The notes under the pieces: model-generated
The model's input: the letters and a program-made list of their open reading frames with translations, nothing else
Told to the model about the DNA's origin: nothing
The model's database searches: none
Source of the DNA: Luscinia megarhynchos
Taxonomy: Eukaryota; Chordata; Aves; Passeriformes; Turdidae
Reading direction: 5' to 3'
Length of the DNA stretch: 64,000 nucleotides
Assembly (NCBI GenBank): GCA_034336665.1
Contig: CM067576.1
Location: 17,814,036 to 17,878,035 of the forward strand
Shown here: one piece after another, positions 10,001 through 30,900 of the stretch
Layout: the number at the start of each line of letters is the position of its first letter
How positions within the stretch are numbered: the first letter of the stretch is position 1
Made by a program: the position numbers and the translations under genes

Positions 10001-13000
10001 ACATGCATGTGTAAAAGGGAGGAATGACAGATGAGCCAGGATGTCCTCAGGGGAGGCACTCAGGTGTGGCAGTGATGATAAGAAGTAAGGTTCCACAGAT
10101 AGATTACAGGTGTCAGTGTCACCTCTTACCTCAGTAAAAACTGAGATAGCCTGAAATTTCTCTCTTTTCTTCTTCTTTTTTTTCCAATTAAATATTCAGT
10201 GCAGAATAGCCTCTGGGTCCTGGCCATGACCCTTCCTGGCTACTGCAAAAATTACCCTGGTCCTGTCTGCAACTGGGAGAAAAGCCAGGATACTTTAGAA
10301 CTTTCTGTGCCCTGCAGGTCCCGAAGGTGGGGCCACATCCCAGTAGAAGGAGCAGGAGGAGTTTGGAGTCGCTGGGGCTGATGTGTCAGGGAGGGGGTGG
10401 CACTGAAGAGCTCACAGGCCTTGTGTCTGACTGCACCTAACATGCTCTGCAGCCATGCCACGTGCCCTTGTCCCATGAGCCACAGCTCCCCTGCAGAGTC
10501 ATTTGCTGCTGTGTGCTGCTGCTGTGCCTGCTGGCAGCCCAGGGACTGCTCTGTGTGTGTAACCCCAGAAGCTCAGTACCAAAGTGATGCTCTGCATCAC
10601 TGCCAGGGTGCAGGAGCTCTGCTGAGCACCCGTGGGCAGCCAGGCCGTGGGGATGGGAGACACCACCTGCAGCTCCACAGCAAAGGAGCCTGTTGTGGAG
10701 GTCACTTCTCACACCTGCTCCTCCTGCAGCACAAGCTCTGGAATGTTCTCCTGTGCCCCATCGCTCCTGCAGGGCCCAGAAGAGCAGACAGAAGGCCGTG
10801 GGGTGGGGCACAGCCCCGTCATGTCTAGTTCCTGATTTTCCTGTTTGTTTTACTCCGTTTCTACACTTCACTGCCAGAGCCTGAGGCAGCTCCATTCGGG
10901 GTTTGAGGAACATGCAGGGTGCTGGTAGCCAGCCCTGACCTGCACAGATGCTCTGGCTACAAGTCCAGGAAAGATGATCCCTCATCTCAGCACTGAGCTC
11001 CCATTGCAAGGTCGACAGCACCATCTAGTGATCCCAAATCAGCTCCCTCCGTGGCTTCCTGCCTTCTCCCAAGCTTCACCCGTGCCCCAGGTGTCCAGGG
11101 GAGGTTTGCCCGTCTGCACCTTCCTACTGCACCCTTCCTACTCGAGGGGGGTGTACTGGGAGGCCTTGCAGGGGGAGGCTGTTTGCTCTTGGCCACAGCC
11201 ACAGACCTCAGAGCTGGGATGATCCAAACTAAATCCCAGGCCAGAAAATGGGGCAAAGCTGTGCTCCAGACCCCATTTGGCTCAGTGAGAATCTTACCTG
11301 CCCTCTTAGTGAAAACAATGCCCCTCATCCTGGCCTTGGTTCTCTGGGACGTTTGACCTCAGTCAGTGTGCTGTGTAAGGACCTCATGCACACCACTCAG
11401 AGGTGGTTTTGCCCCCAGGGTCCCACTGGCATGCACAGCTCATAACACAGATGTCAGGAGAGTCAAAGGCTTGGCCAACACTATTTCTGATCTCTCAACT
11501 TAGAGCACAGGCAGACAGGCACTCCACACCTCAAAAGCACAGTGGGGTTTTCCTTTTCCCCATCACACCCCCTGCAATAAACTCTACCAAAAAAATAAAA
11601 ATATCTGCTGGATCCACAGACAAAGCTGGTGAGGCTGGTGTGTTGCTATGATCCCCGTTCTTGCATGCTGCATTTCTCCCCCTCCACAGGAGGCTCTGGG
11701 GCTCCTGTGCTGTATAAAAAGGCAGGAGGGTATCATGTTTGTCATGTTGGTGGCAGTTTCGTGTTGTGCCTCTGCTCTTCCAAGCCAGGACGATGAGCAA
11801 ATGTCGCTGCTGCCTTCTCTCAGTGCCCTGGCTCTCCTCCAGGCCATCCTGCAGGCTCAGGGTGCTGAGGCGAGGGGAAACAGAAGGACACCAAGTTTCT
11901 TGCTGAGCAATTTCGATGCATCAAGCACCTCCTCCACCCACAAGGTCATGGCCAGGAAAACCGAACACTGCGGGATACATGTGGCAAGCTGCTGTATCTC
12001 CACTTGATGGCTAGGCTGGAACAGCTCCCTGTTCTAGGGGGCACTCCTGGAAACCAGGAATCTGAAGCCAGTGGTTACACACACGAGCCTGGATCACAGC
12101 TCTCAAATTTGCAGGGACAAACGTGGGAAAGGTCTTTCAACACCACTCCAAAGCCACTCAGAACATGACGTATATTTAAGGCCTTACACATTAATCAATT
12201 TATTTCCTGGACTTTCCTGAGCTTATCGTATGTGAGCAGCAATATTAAAGCACTCTGCAGGCTGGGCTGAATGTGTCCAGCTGGGGCAGCAGGATGGGGT
12301 TTTACCATCACAGCAGCATTCCAGGGGAGGTTACTGGCCCCTGCACAAAAATCAACCACAGGTCTCTCGATATGACTTATGTATATCAATATATATATAT
12401 ATGTGCTTATAGGCTTTTGGGCAAAGATATTTACTGAAGAAATGAACATTTATCACATTTTCAAACGACAGTTTTGAAAATCTTACAGATGAAACGATGG
12501 GCTCTGGCAGGATCTCTGATCACAAATGTGAGATGTAATGCACAGCTCTATGATCTGTGTGAAGCACTGCAAAGGTCAAAAATCAAACTGAATGGTAGGA
12601 ATCTCTGGGAGATAAACAGCAAATATCATCAGGTCAGTGTATGAGTGTGGAGTACAATCACATCTTGGCTACTGTACGTAGCAATAGTCATGTTGGGGAA
12701 AAAAAGACAAAGTAAAGAGCTAGTCAATAACAAGAAGCATGGAGAACAAGAAACAAGTGCCTGATGTCTCCCCTAATACAAGAAATAGAGGTCATAAAAT
12801 GAAACTTGTAGGTGGCAGATTAAATGTAAAGAAAAATAAAGAGGCAGATCCTCATCCAACACGTAGCAGAGCTGTGCAAGTCACTGCCACAGGATGCTGG
12901 GGACGTCAGAACTTCCTGAGCATCAGACACGCTCATGGGAAAAGAAAAAGCAGCAGGGAGAATGGGCAAAAGAACTGTTCTGTGGTTCAATAAATCCTGG

Positions 13001-13100
13001 AACAGCTTGGAAGGTATTCTGGGGAAAAGATCACTGGAATCTGGCTCTGATCTCACACTTTTCTTCCAGGCACTGTTGGGGACCCAGGGCTGGCTGAGCC
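7090..13100. other. Intergenic single-copy DNA, no gene recognised
   Basis: This stretch has balanced base composition with short unrelated ORFs on both strands. It contains a small TATA-plus-ORF pattern at 11713-12007 (see findings) and a short AT microsatellite near 12391. I recognise no conserved protein, RNA gene or complete mobile element. Confidence 0.6.
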
Positions 13101-13115
13101 CTCAGAGTGACCAGA

Positions 13116-13190
13116 GATGTGCCACAGACAGATGTGCCACAGACAGACAGATGTGCCACAGACAGACAGACAGATGTGCCACAGGCAGAG
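13116..13190. repeat. Small GATGTGCCACAGACAGA tandem repeat
   Basis: Four copies of GATGTGCCACAGACAGA-like units occur with 0, 1 or 2 extra CAGA steps between them. This is a minisatellite with an internal tetranucleotide slippage tract. Confidence 0.85.
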
Positions 13191-13857
13191 GTTCCCTGCA
13201 GCTCAGGAGCCCTGGGCTCCAGCCTGGCCCTGCAGTGCTGGCTGCAAGACCCACGCCCAGAACAGAGCCCAGGTCTGGGCTGTCACACAGAGAAGCTTTG
13301 GGATATTCTGGCCAGCTGTTCCCCTCCAGGAGCAGCAGCTTTGGCAATCCCACAGTGGAAGGCTGGCCAGGGATGCCAGGGGCTCCTGAACATGCTTGTG
13401 CTGTCACCTGCATTGGGAGCCTGCTTCACATGAAGTCTCTCGTGTACTGCTGGTGATAATTGCAGCAGGTAGAGACAGAAAGGTGACAAAATGTTCACAC
13501 AGTTATCTCAATGCTCATCTCATGACTGTATCCTATAGCGGGAAAAACTAATCCCTGGAGGAAGGTTACCCAGCAGCTTTGTTCCTGAATAACACAACTG
13601 AAAAACAGACCCCAAGTTCCATTCTCTGCATTTCCCAAACCAGTTGGGAACCTGGTTGAGAATGGTGCATGTGTGTGAGATGAGGCTTTCAAAAGCTGGT
13701 GGTGGCCCTGTGGTACGTTAGCTCTCAGAATAACATATAACTTCCTTCAAGAAAGGATTTCCAGCTTCCTCAAGAAGAATTTTTTCAATTTCATCTAAAA
13801 TTTGGCAGTCTGAGTGCTGACAGCAACCTCAGAATAAGAGTTCCTATTTGTCTTGTA

Positions 13858-13937
13858 CCACATCCAAGTGCTGCCACCGTGTCACATCCACGTGATGCCA
13901 CCGTGTCACACCCACGTGATGCCACGCTGTCGCACCT
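13858..13937. repeat. About 27-bp repeat, three copies
   Basis: Three copies of a unit like GATGCCACCGTGTCACACCC are present, each carrying a CCACGTGAT or CCAAGTGCT step. Two copies contain the E-box CACGTG. No function is evident. Confidence 0.75.
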
Positions 13938-14052
13938 ACCTGCACCATCTTCTATGTTTTGATCGTGGCACGTGGCCGGAACACTCCCATGTGCCCAGGC
14001 ACCCCAGTCCATGGCCCCGTGTTCCAGGCTGAGGACTCGCGCCTGCAGTACC

Positions 14053-14664
14053 TCCTGGGTCCGGGGCCCTTCCTGGGTCCGGGGCTGTTCCTGGGTCCGG
14101 GGCTGTTCCTGGGTCCGGGGGCTGTTCCTGGGTCTGGCCCGTGGGTCCGGGGGCTGTTCCTGGGTCCGGGGGGCCGTTCCTGGGTCTAGCCTGGGGTCCG
14201 GGGGGCTGTTCCTGGGTCCGGGGGCCGTTCCTGGGTCCGGGGGCCGTTCCTGGGTCCGGTCTGTGGGTCCGGGGCTGTTCCTGGGGTCCGGGGCCGTTCC
14301 TGGGGTCCGGGGGCTGTTCCTGGGTCTGGCCCGTGGGTCCGGGGGCCGTTCCTGGGTCCGGGGGCTGTTCCTGGGTCTGGCTGTTCCGTGGGTCCGGGGC
14401 CGTTCGGGGTCCGGGGGCTGTTCCTGGGTCCGTCTGTGGGTCCGGGGGCTGTTCCTGGGTCCGGGGCCGTTCCTGGGTCCGGGGGCTGTTCCTGGGTCCG
14501 GCCCGTGGGTCCGGGGGCGTTCCTGGGTCCGGGGCCGTTCCTGGGTCCGGGGGCTGTTCCTGGGTCAGGGCCATTCCTGGGTCCGGCCCGTGGGTCCGGG
14601 GGCCGTTCCTGGGTCCGGTCTGCGGGTCCGGGGGGCCGTTCCTGGGTCCGGTCTGCGGGTCCGG
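14053..14664. repeat. GTTCCTGGGTCCGGGG minisatellite
   Basis: More than 30 copies of a 16-20 bp unit, GTTCCTGGGTCCGGGGGC, alternate with CCCGTGGGTCCGGGG. Unit length drifts through the length of the G run. Long ORFs on both strands are a by-product of the stop-free unit. G-runs of three to five on the plus strand are regular. Confidence 0.93.
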
Positions 14665-14754
14665 GTCAGAGCCGGGCGCTCCGCGGGGCTGTGGCGGTGT
14701 CCGAGCGCCAGAGGGCGCTCAGGAAACGCCGATCGCGCACTGAGCGTCCGGAGC

Positions 14755-15118
14755 GGAGAGAGGAGAGGGGAGAGAGAGGGGAGAGAGAGGGGGGAGAATC
14801 TGGGGAGAGAACCTGGAGACAGAGGGAGAACCTGGGGAGAGAACCTGGGGAGAGAAGAGAACCTGGAGAGAGAACTTGGGGAGAGAGGAGAGAGAGGAGA
14901 ACCTGGGGAGAGAGGAGAGAACCTGGGGACAGGACCTGAGGAGAGAAGAGAGAACTGGGGAGAGAACCTAGGGAGAGAGGAGAGAAGGGAGAGGGGAGAG
15001 GAGGGAGAGAACCTGGGGAGAGACAGCCTGGAGAGAGAGGAGAGAACCTGGGGAGAGAGGACAGAACCTGCTGAGGACAGCATCTGGGGAACAGAATATG
15101 GGGAGAGAGAATCTGGGG
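14755..15118. repeat. Purine-rich GAGAGAACCTGGGGA repeat
   Basis: Irregular repeats of GAGAGAACCTGGGGAGAG and GAGAGG blocks give an almost pure purine strand. It abuts the GTTCCTGGGTCC array on its left and the next array on its right. Unit boundaries are blurred by slippage. Confidence 0.85.
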
Positions 15119-15450
15119 ACAGGTGACAGCGCCTGGAGAGAGACAGCACCTGGGGACAGAACCCAGGGACAGAACCTGAACACTGAATGTGGGCACAGCA
15201 CCTGGGGACAGGGGACAGCACCTGGAGAGAGACAGCACCTGGGGACAGAACCCAGGGACAGAACTGGACACTGAATGTGGGCACAGCACCTGGGGACAGC
15301 ACCTGGGGACAGAACCCAGGGACAGAACCCAGGGACAGAACTGGACACTGAACGTGGGCACAGCACCTGGGGGACAGAACCTGGGGACAGCACCTGGGGA
15401 CAGAACCCAGGGACAGAACCCGGACACTGAACGTGGGGACAGCCCCCAGA
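15119..15450. repeat. CACCTGGGGACAGAACC minisatellite
   Basis: Repeats of CACCTGGGGACAGAACC and CAGGGACAGAACC are interleaved with a longer step containing CACTGAATGTGGGCACAG. The CACTGAA step recurs about four times, giving a second, longer period. No coding meaning. Confidence 0.87.
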
Positions 15451-17829
15451 CATTGCACCTGAACTGCATCCCCATGGGAGCGTGATCCTCAGACACTGAA
15501 CCCTAGAGAAAGAGAACATAGTGCTAACAAAACATTGCTGAAGTGTTGAGCTCGAGCTCAGTCCTTGCAGAGCTCGGATTTTGGCTGGATTTGCCTTGCT
15601 TTTATGAAGGTGTAACTGATCAGCAACTATGCTGCAGACAGGCTATTTTAATCAACATTAAATCTGCCCTTTTGAGTATCTTAAGCTGTTATAGTTGACT
15701 CTTATTTTCTGCAAAACCCAAACTCCCAGTGCCATCATCTATCCTGAGAGCCTATGGAAATACAGGCACCTGAACCAGGAAAGGAGCACCAGGAAATTCC
15801 TTGGTAAAATCCCTGCTCTCCAAGCAGGCCTGAATAAATGAATGGCCATGATTGCAGGAATGCAGCAGCTAGACCTTGGCTGGGGGTCTCACTGCAAGAC
15901 AGCAGCACCAAGTGCACACAGGAGCAGAGTTCTCCAAAGCTCTGCTTCCAGCCCTGGAAACACTTCCTGGAGCACACAGCACTGCCACCCTCGGCTCTGC
16001 CAGCAGACTTCTCCTCTCGTGATGAGCACAGTGTCTCACTGACACCAGTGTTAGTGTTTAACATGATTTTCTGCTTTCACACAACGACTGAACCATGGAA
16101 CAGCACACCCAGAGTGGAGGAGGTTCGGGTGACAGACCCAGAAAGGGTTAAACCTGCAGCAAAGCATAGGGCTGCCCAGAGGGTCCAGGTGAGCCCTGGA
16201 GCAGGTCAGGTCCTGCAGGTTTCCTAGGGAAGGGAATCCTGGAGCTGGAGGGATCTCTCTGTATCATCTGAGGATCCCAGCTCAATAGCAGAGAGACGGA
16301 TAATAGCATTTGAACACTATCTGCTTCAATTCAATTGTATTGATTTATTGCCTGTCCAATGAAGCCATCAAGTGTACAAAATGGTTAATCTTATTTTTTT
16401 TCCTTGCTGTCTGTTCAGAGGAGTGAAGTTGTAAACACTGATCCATGCAAGGAGGGTGACAGGGGAGATGCATTGAACTTTTTTCAAGGCAAATGCTGAT
16501 TTGTGTCTGTGCAAAGCGAATCCAATTTTAGCACAGGGCAAAGGAAGGACACAAGCCCTTCCCACCCCAGACTCCCAGCGGGAAGCTGCTCCACCTGAGT
16601 GACTGACCCACATCCCTGGATCCCCACAGTGACCTCTAGGAGGTGGCAGGAGCCCAAACATGCCCAGCCTGGCTTGAGTGACCCCAGACTCACCGGGGGC
16701 TGTGGGGCTGCCTCCCTCTTTAATACACAGTGACCTGCAGGATTTACCTCACTGCCAGCCTTCCCCAGCTCAGGGAGGCAAACAATAGCCCAGCCCCAAG
16801 CCAGGCAGGGCATTGCTGTTGTCTGAAACAGCACTGCAGAAGAGAGAGTGGCATGTACAGCCCAGCCAGCGGTCCCTGCTCCGGGGCCTGACGCCTGGGA
16901 GAGAAGGAAAACGAGTTATTTGTTAAAAAGTATTTTCTTTCAAAATGTACATTTGCAATTAAAGGCTGAGTATACTCTATATTTTATTAATGATGTGGGA
17001 CAGTGAGGCATTTTAAAGCTCTTCTGTTTTGATGATTTTTTTTTTTTTTTGAGGAGGGGAAGGAATTGAAATGGAAAACGTAACACTTATGATTTCAAAA
17101 ATTTGGCTTATATTTTAGGTTCTGGTAACATGCAATTACAGGCACTTAGAAAGAATTCCCTTTTTTATACTATGCCCTAGAGCATAAAATTAAGAGGCCA
17201 ATTCAGGCTTTGTACTGCTTTCAGAGGCAGTTTGCTGCAGCATAGATCAACATGGAGACTGACTGTCGCCTTTCTATTGAATTAGGTCTATATTTTTGAC
17301 AAGTATGGCAGCAGTATCATCACTTTAATCACCAACAATCCGTTGTGTCTCTTTATGCTAATAAATAAAACATTCTGTGTTAAATATTTCCCAGTAAGCA
17401 CTTGAACACTTGCAATCACCACTCCTCCTATATGTTCCCAAGTAAAATAATATAATGGCAATAAAATCAAATGATGTCTAGGAGTTTTATAGACAACTAA
17501 TAGCAGTTATTGCAAAGTGCACATCAGATACCAATTGAAGGTTACATTTCTCTTTAATATAATATAGCATGCATATTTCACTAACTGTCTCTGTATATCA
17601 AATGAATTAAGCAGTAGGATGATATCAGTCAAAAATGGAGTTCTTTAGGAGAGGTCTTTAGGCAGCAGAGTTTTACTGGAGCTGTGTGTTAAGAGTGGGA
17701 ACACTGGCTGCAAAATATGGGAAAATCATCCCAGGTTACTGAGGAATTGCCAAAGAAATGACAGTTCCAGCCAGCCCTGTCCATGCACTGTGGCTTTTCT
17801 CCAGGGACACAAAGGCACCCAAGCTCTTC
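15451..17829. other. Intergenic DNA; AT-rich single-copy block at 16.9-17.7 kb
   Basis: No gene is recognised. From about 16900 to 17680 the sequence becomes AT-rich, low in CpG and free of tandem repeats, apart from a 15-base T run at 17036-17050. It could be conserved noncoding DNA, but that needs a cross-species alignment. Confidence 0.5.
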
Positions 17830-17837
17830 CTGTGTGT

Positions 17838-17982
17838 TCTGCAGGCTCAGCCAGGGCTCAGGGATGGGCTCAGGGATGAGCTCAGGGATGGGCTCCTGCA
17901 GCACAGGGCTCAGGGATGGGCAGCACAGGGATCAGGGATGGGCAGCACAGGGACCAGGGATGGGCTCCTGCAGCACAGGGTG
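17838..17982. repeat. CTCAGGGATGGG short repeat cluster
   Basis: Tandem copies of GGCTCAGGGATGG alternate with GGCAGCACAGG and CTCCTGCAGCACAGG steps. It is small and irregular and lies just before the 36-bp array. Confidence 0.75.
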
Positions 17983-18080
17983 TACCAAGGACACTGGCTG
18001 CACTCTCCTGGGACAGCACTTCCCTTGCTCTCACCATCCAGGGGCCCTGGACTGCCCAGGACACCCTCCTGCCCTCACTG

Positions 18081-19012
18081 CTTGCCCATCCCCGGGCTCC
18101 TCAAGCCCTGCAGCCCCTTGGCCATCCCCCGGCTCCTCAAGCCCTGCAGCCCCTTGGCCAGCCCAGGGCTCCTCAAGCCCTGCAGCTCCTTGGCCATCCA
18201 GGGCTCCTCAAGCCCTGCAGCCCCTTGGCCAGCCCTGTGCTCCTCAAGCCCTGCAGCCCCTTGGCCACCCCGGGCTCCTCAAGCCCTGCAGCCCCTTGGC
18301 CATCCAGGGCTCCTCAAGCCCTGCAGCCCCTTGGCCATCCAGGGCTCCTCAAGCCCTGCAGCCCCTTGGCCACCCCGGGCTCCTCAAGCCCTGCAGCCCC
18401 TTGGCCATCCAGGGCTCCTCAAGCCCTGCAGCCCCTTGGCCATCCCCGGGCTCCTCAAGCCCTGCAGCCCCTTGGCCATCCCCGGGCTCCTCAAGCCCTG
18501 CAGCCCCTTGGCCAGCCCAGGGCTCCTCAAGCCCTGCAGCCCCTTGGCCAGCCCTGTGCTCCTCAAGCCCTGCAGCCCCTTGGCCATCCAGGGCTCCTCA
18601 AGCCCTGCAGCCCCTTGGCCATCCAGGGCTCCTCAATCCCTGCAGCCCCTTGGCCATCCAGGGCTCCTCAAGCCCTGCAGCCCCTTGGCCAGCCCTGTGC
18701 TCCTCAAGCCCTGCAGCCCCTTGGCCAGCCCAGGGCTCCTCAAGCCCTGCAGCCCCTTGGCCATCCAGGGCTCCTCAAGCCCTGCAGCCCCTTGGCCAGC
18801 CCCGGGCTCCTCAAGCCCTGCAGCCCCTTGGCCATCCCCGGGCTCCTCAAGCCCTGCAGCCCCTTGGCCAGCCCTGTGCTCCTCAAGCCCTGCAGCCCCT
18901 TGGCCAGCCCAGGGCTCCTCAAGCCCTGCAGCCCCTTGGCCATCCAGGGCTCCTCAAGCCCTGCAGCCCCTTGGCCAGCCCCGGGCTCCTCAAGCCCTGC
19001 AGCCCCTGGGCT
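18081..19012. repeat. 35-36 bp minisatellite, about 26 copies
   Basis: A unit containing CTCCTCAAGCCCTGCAGCCC plus CTTGGCCA(T/G)CC recurs every 35-36 bp (starts at 18097, 18133, 18169 and onward to 18986). Variants ending CATCCCCGGG, CATCCAGGG, CAGCCCAGGG or CAGCCCTGTG are shuffled along the array. The +1/0 length variation rotates frames, so all three plus frames stay open. Not coding. Confidence 0.95.
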
Positions 19013-19842
19013 GCTGCAGCCACTCCATGGCAGCACTGAGAGCTCTGGAAGCTCCAGCACAGCTCCAAAAGCACACCTTGTCCTTCATCTCCTTCATTTC
19101 CCTGGCTTCATTCCCACACTTCACTCTGGAGTCTGGGAGCCTTGGAGTCACCCTAAAGAAACCCTTTCCTAAACTTCAGATCTGCCTGTTGAGAGATTTT
19201 CCCTATCCTCGTTACTAATATATCTAATATATTCAGGGGGCCCCGCCTCAGTCAACATGAATTGTAAACCATTCCTCTAATCCCCTCAACAATACCCTTC
19301 CCCAAACCTTTTTTCTATCTTAATTAGATATTCTATCCCTTCGGTTTAAAATAGTATTTAATTTCACTTAATGATTTCAACAAAAAATATTAGGATTCCC
19401 CAAACAGACATGTTCCCTCTGAATTCTCTCATTCTTTTTTCAAAGGGCTTCAGTTTCATCTTTTTGTTGCTTTGTCAAAACACAGATAATTGACTGTCCT
19501 GAAAGTACAATTTTAGTAATTTCTCTCAATGAGGCATCGCTGCCTCCTCTATTAACACTGCCTAATTGGACTTTGAATCCCCAGCCAGCGACTTCACCCA
19601 TGCTACAGGCCCGGATCACTGCAACAGTAAATATCAGCATCCCAGTTAAATGTAGGTTGGCTCACATTCCCCCAAAATTGGCTTTCTGCTCCTCAGAGTC
19701 CAATCTGATGTAATATTGCATTAACCATTTTTTCTGGGGGAGCAGGAGGGAGGAGGCGGAGGAGCCGCAGCGCAGATCTGCGTTTGCTCTGCTGGCAGAG
19801 CGCTGGCTCTGGCGGGCTGGGGGAGCTCTGCAGCCCCAGCCT
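19013..19842. other. Intergenic spacer between arrays
   Basis: This is mixed-composition single-copy sequence, AT-rich at about 19200-19480. I recognise no gene or mobile element in it. Confidence 0.5.
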
Positions 19843-20258
19843 CATCCTGCCTTCTCTCCCTGCAGCCCCAGCCCTCATCCTTCTCTCCCTGCAGCCCCAG
19901 CCCTCATCCTTCTCGCCCTGCAGCCTCTGTCCCTCATCCTGCCTTCTCTCCCTGCAGCCTCTGTCTCTCATCCTGCCTTCTCTCCCTGCAACCCCAGCCC
20001 TCATCCTTCTCTCCCTGCAGCCTCTGTCCCTCATCCTTCCTTCTCTCCCTGCAGCCTCTGTCCCTCATCCTGCCTTCTCTCCCTGCAACCCCAGCCCTCA
20101 TCCTTCTCTCCCTGCAGCCTCTGTCCCTCATCCTGCCTTCTCTCCCTGCAGCCTCCAGCCCTCATCCTACCTTCTCTCCCTGCAGCCCCAGCCCTCATCC
20201 TGCCTTCTCTCCCTGCAGCCTCTGTCCCTCATCCTGCCTTCTCTCCCTGCAGCTGCAG
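19843..20258. repeat. About 34-bp CTCCCTGCAGCC minisatellite
   Basis: About 13 copies of a unit with TTCTCTCCCTGCAGCC followed by CCAGCCCTCATCC or TCTGTCCCTCATCC are present. Each unit has a pyrimidine tract followed by CAG, so on the plus strand it is a chain of splice-acceptor-like sequences. Unit length varies by 3-5 bp. Confidence 0.92.
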
Positions 20259-20770
20259 CTCAGGCAGCACTGCGGGCAGGGACACAGCCCTGCTGATCCT
20301 CACAGCTCCAGGGGACACGGCCCTGCTGATCCTCACAGCTCAGAGGGGCTCCTGCCCCCAATTCCATCCCCCAGAGATGGAGCCAGGACAGCTCTGCTGT
20401 GGGCAGCACAAACCACTTCTCTTCTTTCCCCTCCTTCTCCCAGACACAGGCTGGATGGCACATGGCCTTTCCACCATGGGGGTGGCCCAGGCTGGGGCTG
20501 GGAGGTTGGGTGGCCGTGGCACACTGCAGCAGCAGCAAAGCACCCCTAGGGCTCATTGCAGCCGCTCTCATTATCTCGAGCATCTGCCATTAAAATGCAA
20601 GATCAGGCCAGCTACAAGTAGGAAACAGAAACAGAGCTCCTCATTGATGCCTCTAATAGGCACCAAAGGCGTATAACTCTGCATAATTGCTAATTGTTAT
20701 TACTATTGCAGTTGATGCCAGAATTGCCCAGAGAAGCCTCTTGCTCCTTGTGCCCCCACGGGTTTGGGGG

Positions 20771-20905
20771 GAGGCTGAGTGCCACCACGAGCAGTGTCCC
20801 TGTCCCCAGCAGAGACCCACTGCAGGGGTGTCAAACCACCCTGGGGAGGCTGAGCCCCACCACGAGCAGTGTCCCTGTCCCCAGCAGAGTCCCATGGCAG
20901 GGGTG
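20771..20905. repeat. Direct duplication, two copies about 75 bp apart
   Basis: The segments 20771-20830 and 20846-20905 are nearly identical, sharing CACCACGAGCAGTGTCCCTG, with a 15-bp spacer. This is a simple tandem duplication with no coding meaning. Confidence 0.85.
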
Positions 20906-21032
20906 CTGAAGTGCCTCAGGAGCCTGGAGAGCCCTGCCAGAACCCCTCAGCATCCGCAGCACCAGCAGCCAAAACTGGGAGGGACAGAGCCCAGTGTGAG
21001 CTCAGGTGCGAGATGACAGCGTATGAGCACCA

Positions 21033-30130
<9,098 letters not shown>

Positions 30131-30212
30131 TTACTGGGGAATGTCGCAGCACTTCCGAGCGCGGGGGAGCCGCCGTCAATCAGCGGAGGCGGCGCTGAGC
30201 GCGGCGTGGAAC

Positions 30213-30322
30213 GAGGGGCTGGAACGCGGCTGGAACGCGGCTGGAACACGGTGGAACACGGCTGGAACACGGCGTGGAACGAGGAGTGGAACGAGGAGTG
30301 GAACGCGGCTGGAACGCGGCTT
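30213..30322. repeat. GGCTGGAACGCGG minisatellite
   Basis: About eight copies of a 10-13 bp unit, GGCTGGAACGCGG or GGTGGAACACGG, are present. The array is short and imperfect, at the left edge of the CpG-rich patch. Confidence 0.85.
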
Positions 30323-30589
30323 ACCCCGCTAACTCCTCCCAGCCGCAGCGTGCCAGGCTGGGGGCCCGCACAGCGCCCCGTTCCCGCACCCCTGTCCCGC
30401 GGCACAGCCCCGCAGTTCAGAGCCACCCGCTGTCAGCCCAATAAATCACCGATAAACCCTGGCCAGGCAGGGCAGGGGCGCCTTTGAGGAGCGGCGGCCC
30501 GGGGGTGGCCGGGGTCCGGCTGCGCCACTGCGGGGGAGCGGGACCGGGGACAGGGGACCGGGGACCGGGGACAGGGGACCGGCCCAGGT

Positions 30590-30836
30590 GAGCTCTGAGC
30601 TCTGAGCCCGCTCCCGGGCAGCACGGACCGGCCCAGGTGAGCTCTGAGCCCGCTCGGACCCGCCCAGGTGAGCTCTGAGCCGGCTCCCGGCAGCACGGAC
30701 CGGCCCAGGTGAGCTCTGAGCCCGCTCCCGGCAGCACGGACCGGCCCAGGTGAGCTCTGAGCCCGGCTCCCGGCAGCACGGACCCGCCCAGGTGAGCTCT
30801 GAGCCCAGCTCCCGGCAGCACGGACCCGCCCAGGTA
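30590..30836. repeat. About 41-bp repeat, each unit with a CAG|GTGAGC donor-like site
   Basis: CAGGTGAGCTCTGAGC occurs at 30595, 30634, 30665, 30706, 30747 and 30789, and a diverged CAGGTATCGC at 30831. Most spacings are 39-42 bp, and one unit is shortened to 31. Each full unit also has CTCCCGGCAGCACGG. On the plus strand this is a chain of consensus 5' splice sites. Confidence 0.92.
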
Positions 30837-30900
30837 TCGCCCCGAGCTCTGACCCCGCTCCCTTCTCCGCCCGGGAGCACAAAACAGCCGGACTGGCTTT

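Noticed and set aside
13936..15519. Several 180-380 codon ORFs on both strands
   Set aside because: They are products of the GTTCCTGGGTCC, GAGAGAACC and CACCTGGGGACAG arrays.
17758..19218. Three overlapping plus-strand ORFs of 418-486 codons
   Set aside because: All three frames are open because of the 35-36 bp minisatellite; none resembles a protein family.
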